From Poa pratensis (Eukaryota; Streptophyta; Magnoliopsida; Poales; Poaceae), in assembly GCA_947311845.1 (NCBI GenBank), contig CAMZMU010000063.1:60578769-60642768 (forward strand): a stretch of 64,000 bases of DNA, written 5' to 3'. A program made the translations under genes and the position numbers. Below are positions 59,074-64,000 of this stretch, one piece after another. A model generated the notes under the pieces. It was not told the origin of the DNA and made no database searches. It saw only the letters and a list, made by a program, of their open reading frames with translations. Position 1 is the first letter of the stretch, and the number at the start of each line of letters is the position of its first letter.

Positions 59074-61199
59074 AAGGAATAATCCAGCAAATAATGCAGT
59101 AACAGTGGAAATTCATCTATATTAGTTCCAATTATATAATTCAATTTTTGTAAAGATATATGTAGTCAATTTAGGGAATAGATAGAAAGAGATCCTAACT
59201 CTATCTTATACTACCATAACAACCATATATGACATACTCTAACATCCCCGCAGTCGTAACGGTAGCATCGTGAACAACAGGAGCGTCGCGGACGGTCAGA
59301 CTGGAGAGAAATCGAAGTAGAAACTGGTGGGCTGATAGCCCCTCCGCAGTAGTAGCGGGAACGTCGTAGATGGTGTTGCGGGGCGGAAGCTTGGACTGTA
59401 AAGGACGCCGATGAGGTGCTCAAGCGAGGTGATAGCCCTTTGTGCCGATGTCGAGATTGTCGAGAGCGTTGGGCGGCGCAGCCTTGGTCGTGGTAGCCGT
59501 GTGAGAGGTCGTCATGGTCGGGGTTGCCCGTGTCGCGGTAGATGCACATGAAGCCACGTGCGCAAGGAGAATGACGGATATGCGTTGGGGCAGTCGTCGA
59601 GGATGCTGATGCCTGAGACGATTTAGTCCGAGCCGTCGAGGACGAGGTGCGGCCATAATTTTGCCAGAACAAGGTGCACGTCAGGGACGAATGCATACTC
59701 CGTTTTTGCCAGAACTAAAGACGCAATGAAGAAATCAGTGACGCGATCGAGGCAGCCATAGAGGAGGGATTCGATGGTGAGGACGTGGTCGAAGCCAACG
59801 AAGACGAGGCCGACCCGAGCTTGCTAGGCTCGGGGACACGTCGGGGACGAAGGCACACACCGGTGTTGCCAGTACCGTGTGTGTGTGTGGGGGGGGGGGG
59901 GATCACCGTGAACTATACGCCAGTGTTGGAGGGACTATCAAAGGAGGCCTCCAGGACGGTTGCGGGGCGCATAGAGGCTAAGAGGGAGGTGTCGATTAAA
60001 TCCACGGTTGTCAGAGTAGACGTAGTCGGGGATGGGACGATGACACTGGCGATAAGTTCGTGGTGGACGAAAACATAAAAGACGACGAAGGCAGAGACGA
60101 CCTAGAGTGGTCATGTTGGACGCATTGAGAGGGTGAAGTCGGCGGGGCCTGCGATGACCTAGAGTGGCCATACAGGTTACCTGTAGAAGTACGGTGATAT
60201 TACTCGAAGTGGGCGAGGAAGAACCCGGCGGCATGATGAAGACCATGCACGGAAGTTGGCAACCCACGCCGTAGGTGGTGGCGAGGTGGGAGCCAAGGAC
60301 GTCGGCTCAGCGGTCACGATGAACGGTGCCGAGGAGCTGGCCGGTGTAGGGTCGACGCCACTATCAGAGTAGAGGCGCAAGAGGACGAATGGCGGTGGGC
60401 GACGTAATCCGATCATAGATCGGCGAACCAAAAAAGAAGAATCGACCAAGTGACCGGAGAAAAACCGATCTAGTGATCGAAAAGACTTATCAGGGTAGCC
60501 GATCATGGATCGGCGGACGAACCCTGCTATGGGTCGTGTGGCCCCCGTTGGGGATCATGGAGATTGACCTGGGACCGTGCGGTGCAGAAGTGGTTTTGGC
60601 GGCGGCTAGGTTAAGGATCACACCGCTCTAACAACATGTAAACTATGAGATTGGCATAATTGTTGGATATATTATTGAGCATCATGGGTGAGTACAAAGT
60701 CAAGTTAGTCAATAGATGGAAAGATATTCTAACTCTTGAAACCTAAAAAGTCCGGGCTAAATGGAGCCCTTTTTAAAAAAATGGAAATCGACAAAGTTTC
60801 CAAATATCGCGAAAAAGTTCCCGGATGTAGATATTGTCGAGATCTGCAATCGTGCAAATTGTAAACTCCAAATTCGTTATATTTTAGGCTGCACAAAAAA
60901 GACAAACGGGTGGATCTGCCGATTTGGGTGGTGAAGAATACATAGTTCCAAAATTTTGAAAATCCCCCGATTTGTATTTTTTTTATAGCCTAAAATATAA
61001 CGAATTTGGAGTTAAAAATTTCACGATTGTAGATCTCAACAATATCTGCATCCGGGATTGTTTTCGCGATTTTTGAAAACATAAAACTGTCGATTTCGAT
61101 TTTTTTTAAAGTTTCATGTATCCCGGGTTCCAAAAATCCACTCTCTTCTAACTCTATCCTATACTACCATAACAACCATATATATGCTATACTCTAACA
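59074..61199 (-). mobile_element. Small non-autonomous LTR element, minus strand, second family member
   Basis: The left LTR ends ATACTCTAACA at 59244 followed by CCCCGCAGTCG (minus-strand purine tract), and the right LTR starts at 60636 (TGTAAACTATG) and ends CTCTAACA at 61199. The primer-site position 60624-60635 reads GCTCTAACAACA, a decayed GCTCTGATACCA. Interior blocks such as GATAGCCCTTT-TGCCGATGTCGA match 50543-50562 in the element at 50276-51384. No protein coding seen. The right LTR is interrupted by a foldback MITE. The left LTR start is approximate because the SMART-like element abuts it. Confidence 0.6.
60745..61130. mobile_element. Foldback MITE in the right LTR of the small element (~385 bp)
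   Basis: Long inverted repeats: the left arm runs from CCGGGCTAAATGGAG through AAATCGACAAAG and CTCCAAATTCGTTATATTTTA, and the right arm carries their complements ending ATGTATCCCGGG. It separates two halves of LTR sequence (CTAACTCT on both sides). No transposase. Confidence 0.7.
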
Positions 61200-61273
61200 C
61201 CTAGGGACGGCCCTGAGAAGGAGTACAACATATAAGCAGGGGTAATACACGAACTGAACAAGAGGAACACGAT

Positions 61274-61578
61274 TCATCGCGGTATGCTCAAGGATGATGT
61301 GAACTCTTGCTCTAGGCTGTACTGGCGTGTGCCATCGTGACCAGCCACAGGAACAACGCCTCGGCGCCCATCATGTGTTCCTGCTTCACCGTAGGGATAC
61401 GGAGCCATCTCATCCTTTCCCGGAGCAACCTTCCGTGCCCTCAGGGACTGCAGCCTCATCTCCACGTCCTTCATGCTAGGTCTCTGCTGTCGCCTCAGGT
61501 TCAGGCACTCTCGCGCCAAGACAGCCATGTGTTTGATCACCTCCTTATTTCCACCATCCGTAACTTTAGCATCCACTG
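61274..61578 (-). pseudogene. C-terminal fragment of a wall-associated-kinase-like (WAK) receptor kinase
   Basis: Minus-strand codons up to the stop at 61274 read as the end of a receptor kinase: LARECLNLRRQQRPSMKDVEMRL corresponds to kinase subdomain XI with the conserved arginine in QQRPSM, and the terminal RQYSLEQEFTSSLSIPR resembles the conserved WAK tail. WAKs span the plasma membrane and bind pectin outside, with a cytosolic Ser/Thr kinase. Here the kinase sequence stops at 61578, where an LTR begins, so the rest of the gene, if present, is beyond the element and outside the window. About 100 codons remain in frame without a stop. Confidence 0.75.
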
Positions 61579-64000
61579 TGTTACCGTCGTAGGCGCCCAG
61601 TTGATCTACCGAGAACACAAAGCAATCACAGCACAATGACGACACCGAGATTTGCTAACGCAGTTCGGCGAACTCGCATACATCTGCGGGGCATGACTAC
61701 GGGCGCTCCTTCCCATTGATACCGCAACCCTGTCCGCCCTAGGCGCGGACACAAGCCGCCGGCTCCGATTGCGTGCCTGTTGCTATCAAGTTGTCGTGGG
61801 TTACTCGTGTGGTGCTCCCCTCACTATATGGGAGGCCCAGGTTACAAGAGTCCGACTCAAACACTACTCGTACCTACCACACCTAATACAACTCTATGTC
61901 CAAACCTAACCCAATACGTACACAATATTTGACACAAAACACAACAAACTCCACCTTGGCGAATATTGTCCACCACCTTGAATTCGTCAACGCGTCAAAC
62001 CTCCATGTACTCCGGACTTGAGTTGTCTCCATGAGCTCCACTGCTACTCCCAGACTACACGTGATTCCACCTGCAACTGCAGTCCCTTCTTCCCGTTTCA
62101 ACATCATCACACACCGATCACTGATCTGCGTGAAAATGCTTCCAACTTGAAGGAATTTCACCGTCGCCTTTTAGTCAACTTGAGTCAAATTCACAGTCGT
62201 CTCATCCTGGATAGTCTTCTACATGTCCCACCGCTATAGCACTCCGCCTCCTTCTGTATCTAGTCACCTGCACTTTGCCATGTGCACTGAACATCATAGA
62301 ATATATGGCCATGTACTCTCCAAACTTCAGACATTACAGACTTTCCAACACTTTCTCAGATTCCCTATGGTCGACTCTTGTCTATCACCTGACATGTCAA
62401 TATCCATAGACCCAGTCACCAACTTGAATCCGATACTCGTCAACACTGTTTCAGCATCCCTGCACACCTATCTGACCATATGTCTGACCGCCTGTGCCAT
62501 GGTCTGTCGTTGTGTCCCGTGCTTATCGCACGCCTCGCCGCTACTACCGCGTCGAGCATCCGCAATCTTGGCCAAGATCTACCGGGTCGCTAACCCACAC
62601 CACCTCAGGCCCCACTGCAAACAACCATCAGTCATACCCGACCGATGCCGAGTTCCACGCATCTCTCCAGACCCTGAGCTCCAGTCCGGACCACGTGCCT
62701 CTCGCCTTCCCGCTGACTAGGCTCCGATTCTCCGGTACCTTACACCGCAGCCCCTCCATCAGCCGAGTGAAATCTCCGCCAGAGACTCCAGCTCCACCTT
62801 CAACATGACTCCTTGGTAGAGGATCAGTCCACCCCGCGCCCTGTCGACTTCAAGTTCTCACGTGTACACCGTCTTGAATCAACTCCGCGCCATCGCATGT
62901 CGAAGCACGCATAACCATGCGCCACGTGTTTCCACGCTACAGAATTCGGACACCATCAGCCCTCACGCTCCTACGTCGTTGTCGCCGATCTTCACCGTCT
63001 TCTGTCCGACCGACCTCCCGTCGATCTGTCAGACAATCCAGTCCAACCCAGCCGAACGTATCCGACTGCACCCATGCTCCACCCTGTGCCCAGTACACCT
63101 TCCGCGCACTGTCCGGCACCCTGTGTATGCATGATCCTCACGACACGCTCCAGCACGTCGTCACTCGTCGCATCCAGTCCATCTTGATCAACTTGGCCCC
63201 ATGCTACATCATCGAGCGTCGCCCATACAACGCTCGGATCAAATAACGTTGACCAAACCTTGTCAATCTTCCTGTGAACCTGCGACTCCGCGTCTTTCCA
63301 TATCGTGCCACCACTTCCATCCCATACATAAATTGTATACCAAGCTACGAAAAAGAAAAAGAATATCTGTGGTGCTTTCCATGCACACGTAGCAAAGGAC
63401 GATTCCGTGAATCCAACAAACTCACCATGCATCCACACCCTCACGTGGCGCCTCAAAGCTCCTAAATCAATTCTTTATCTTCTTGTCTTGCTCCTGATGA
63501 AAATAGCACGATACTTGACGCGTTCCTTTTTTTTTTTTCCCTGTAACAAATCTCGCATGCAATCGGATCCTTTCCGAGCACCAGGCCACCAGCAACTTCA
63601 CCTCATGCATACTCCTGCCGGCCACACGCACAGCTAACCTAGGTCCTCGTGCTGCACACGCGCTTGGAGCGCCTCTCGACCTTGCCGCTGCTAGTACGTA
63701 CGTCTCCCGCTGATGCACGATACCATCTCGCCGAGATGCCGAACGCCAGCGCCGCAACTCCTGATTTGATCCGATCTGCACCTGCATGCTGTTTCCGATC
63801 GCCACCACGGAATAATCCACGTCGCCCCATCGATCTGCCTCTGTCCCCGGCGTCCAACGTCTCCACCTGACGGATCCGAGACCCGCCCACCGGTTACGTG
63901 CACGATTAATCCGACGAATATTCCGCTTCCTCTAGATCAACGATCCACGCCCTTAACCTTGCTCTGATACCAATTGTTACCGTCGTAGGCGCCCAGTTGA
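61579..64000 (-). mobile_element. LTR retrotransposon inserted in the WAK-like gene (runs off the window)
   Basis: The left (3') LTR is 61579-61946, from TGTTACCGTCG to ACACAACA. The same TGTTACCGTCGTAGGCGCCC start recurs at 63975, preceded by GCTCTGATACCA at 63961-63972, the complement of the tRNA-Met primer site, so the right (5') LTR begins there and continues beyond 64000. The 2-kb interior (61947-63974) has no Gag or Pol; its plus-strand frames are composition artefacts. A minus-strand purine-rich tract (GCCAAGGTGGAGT) precedes the 3' LTR. The likely target duplication is CACTG at 61574-61578; the partner lies outside. Confidence 0.8.
63961..63972 (-). promoter_or_regulatory. Primer binding site (tRNA-Met type) of the WAK-inserted element
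   Basis: GCTCTGATACCA, complement of TGGTATCAGAGC, two bases before the right LTR at 63975. Confidence 0.8.

Noticed and set aside
61947..63974. Several 60-165-codon plus-strand frames
   Set aside because: They lie inside a minus-strand LTR element, overlap in all frames and have no domain.

Overview
This window is nuclear DNA from a grass, most likely a Triticeae cereal (wheat, barley, rye or Aegilops type). The evidence is: intron-containing plant genes with GT-AG junctions, several Stowaway MITEs with CTCCCTCCGT termini and TA target duplications, a SMART-like miniature LTR element, nested Copia and Gypsy LTR elements with tRNA-Met or tRNA-Asp-type primer sites, and a GC-rich first exon typical of grass genes. 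Species identity and element family names are inference; I could run no search.

Genes. (1) 4169-4687 (+): a short AP2/ERF-domain protein. (2) 26825-31200 (+): a plant serpin gene whose first coding exon is split by an LTR retrotransposon with two identical 286-bp LTRs and a perfect CTCAA target duplication. (3) 32730-37819 (-): a six-exon Yellow Stripe-like (YSL, OPT family) metal-chelate transporter with a one-base deletion in its last exon. (4) 53235-56834 (+): an intact six-exon YSL paralogue of 715 codons. The two YSL genes are head to head about 15 kb apart, and their internal exons 2-5 have identical lengths (164, 98, 135 and 190 bp). The serpin and the broken YSL gene are tail to tail. 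(5) 61274-61578 (-): the C-terminal end of a wall-associated-kinase-like (WAK) receptor kinase, cut off by an LTR element that runs out of the window.

Layout. 1-4 kb is AT-rich with no gene, apart from a GC-rich island near 2.8-3.1 kb. 4-5.3 kb holds the AP2/ERF gene and a CACTA terminus. 5.3-20.1 kb is a minus-strand Copia-type element whose second, partial internal copy is interrupted by a 6.55-kb non-autonomous Gypsy element (TSD ATGCT). 20.6-24.5 kb is a young non-autonomous LTR element (TSD CTTAC; 9 differences between 518-bp LTRs by eye). 26.8-31.2 kb is the interrupted serpin. 32.7-37.8 kb is YSL copy 1, with three MITE-like insertions in intron 1. 38.3-52.9 kb is mostly retroposons: a decayed LINE interrupted by a TSD-flanked retroposon, a second retroposon with a 16-bp TSD, an inverted LINE-like copy, and a 5'-truncated LINE split by a small LTR element. 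53.1-57.1 kb is YSL copy 2. 58-64 kb is nested small LTR elements, a SMART-like element, a foldback MITE and the WAK fragment.

Function. The YSL proteins would move metal-nicotianamine or metal-phytosiderophore chelates across membranes; only the 53-57 kb copy looks functional. The serpin would be a protease inhibitor but cannot be made in full as assembled. I found no tRNA, rRNA or CRISPR array. The less ordinary content is transposon biology: an intact ORF of at most 644 codons (623 from the first ATG) with a Gag-like segment and an unrecognised C-terminal part, inside a very recent element within the serpin gene.
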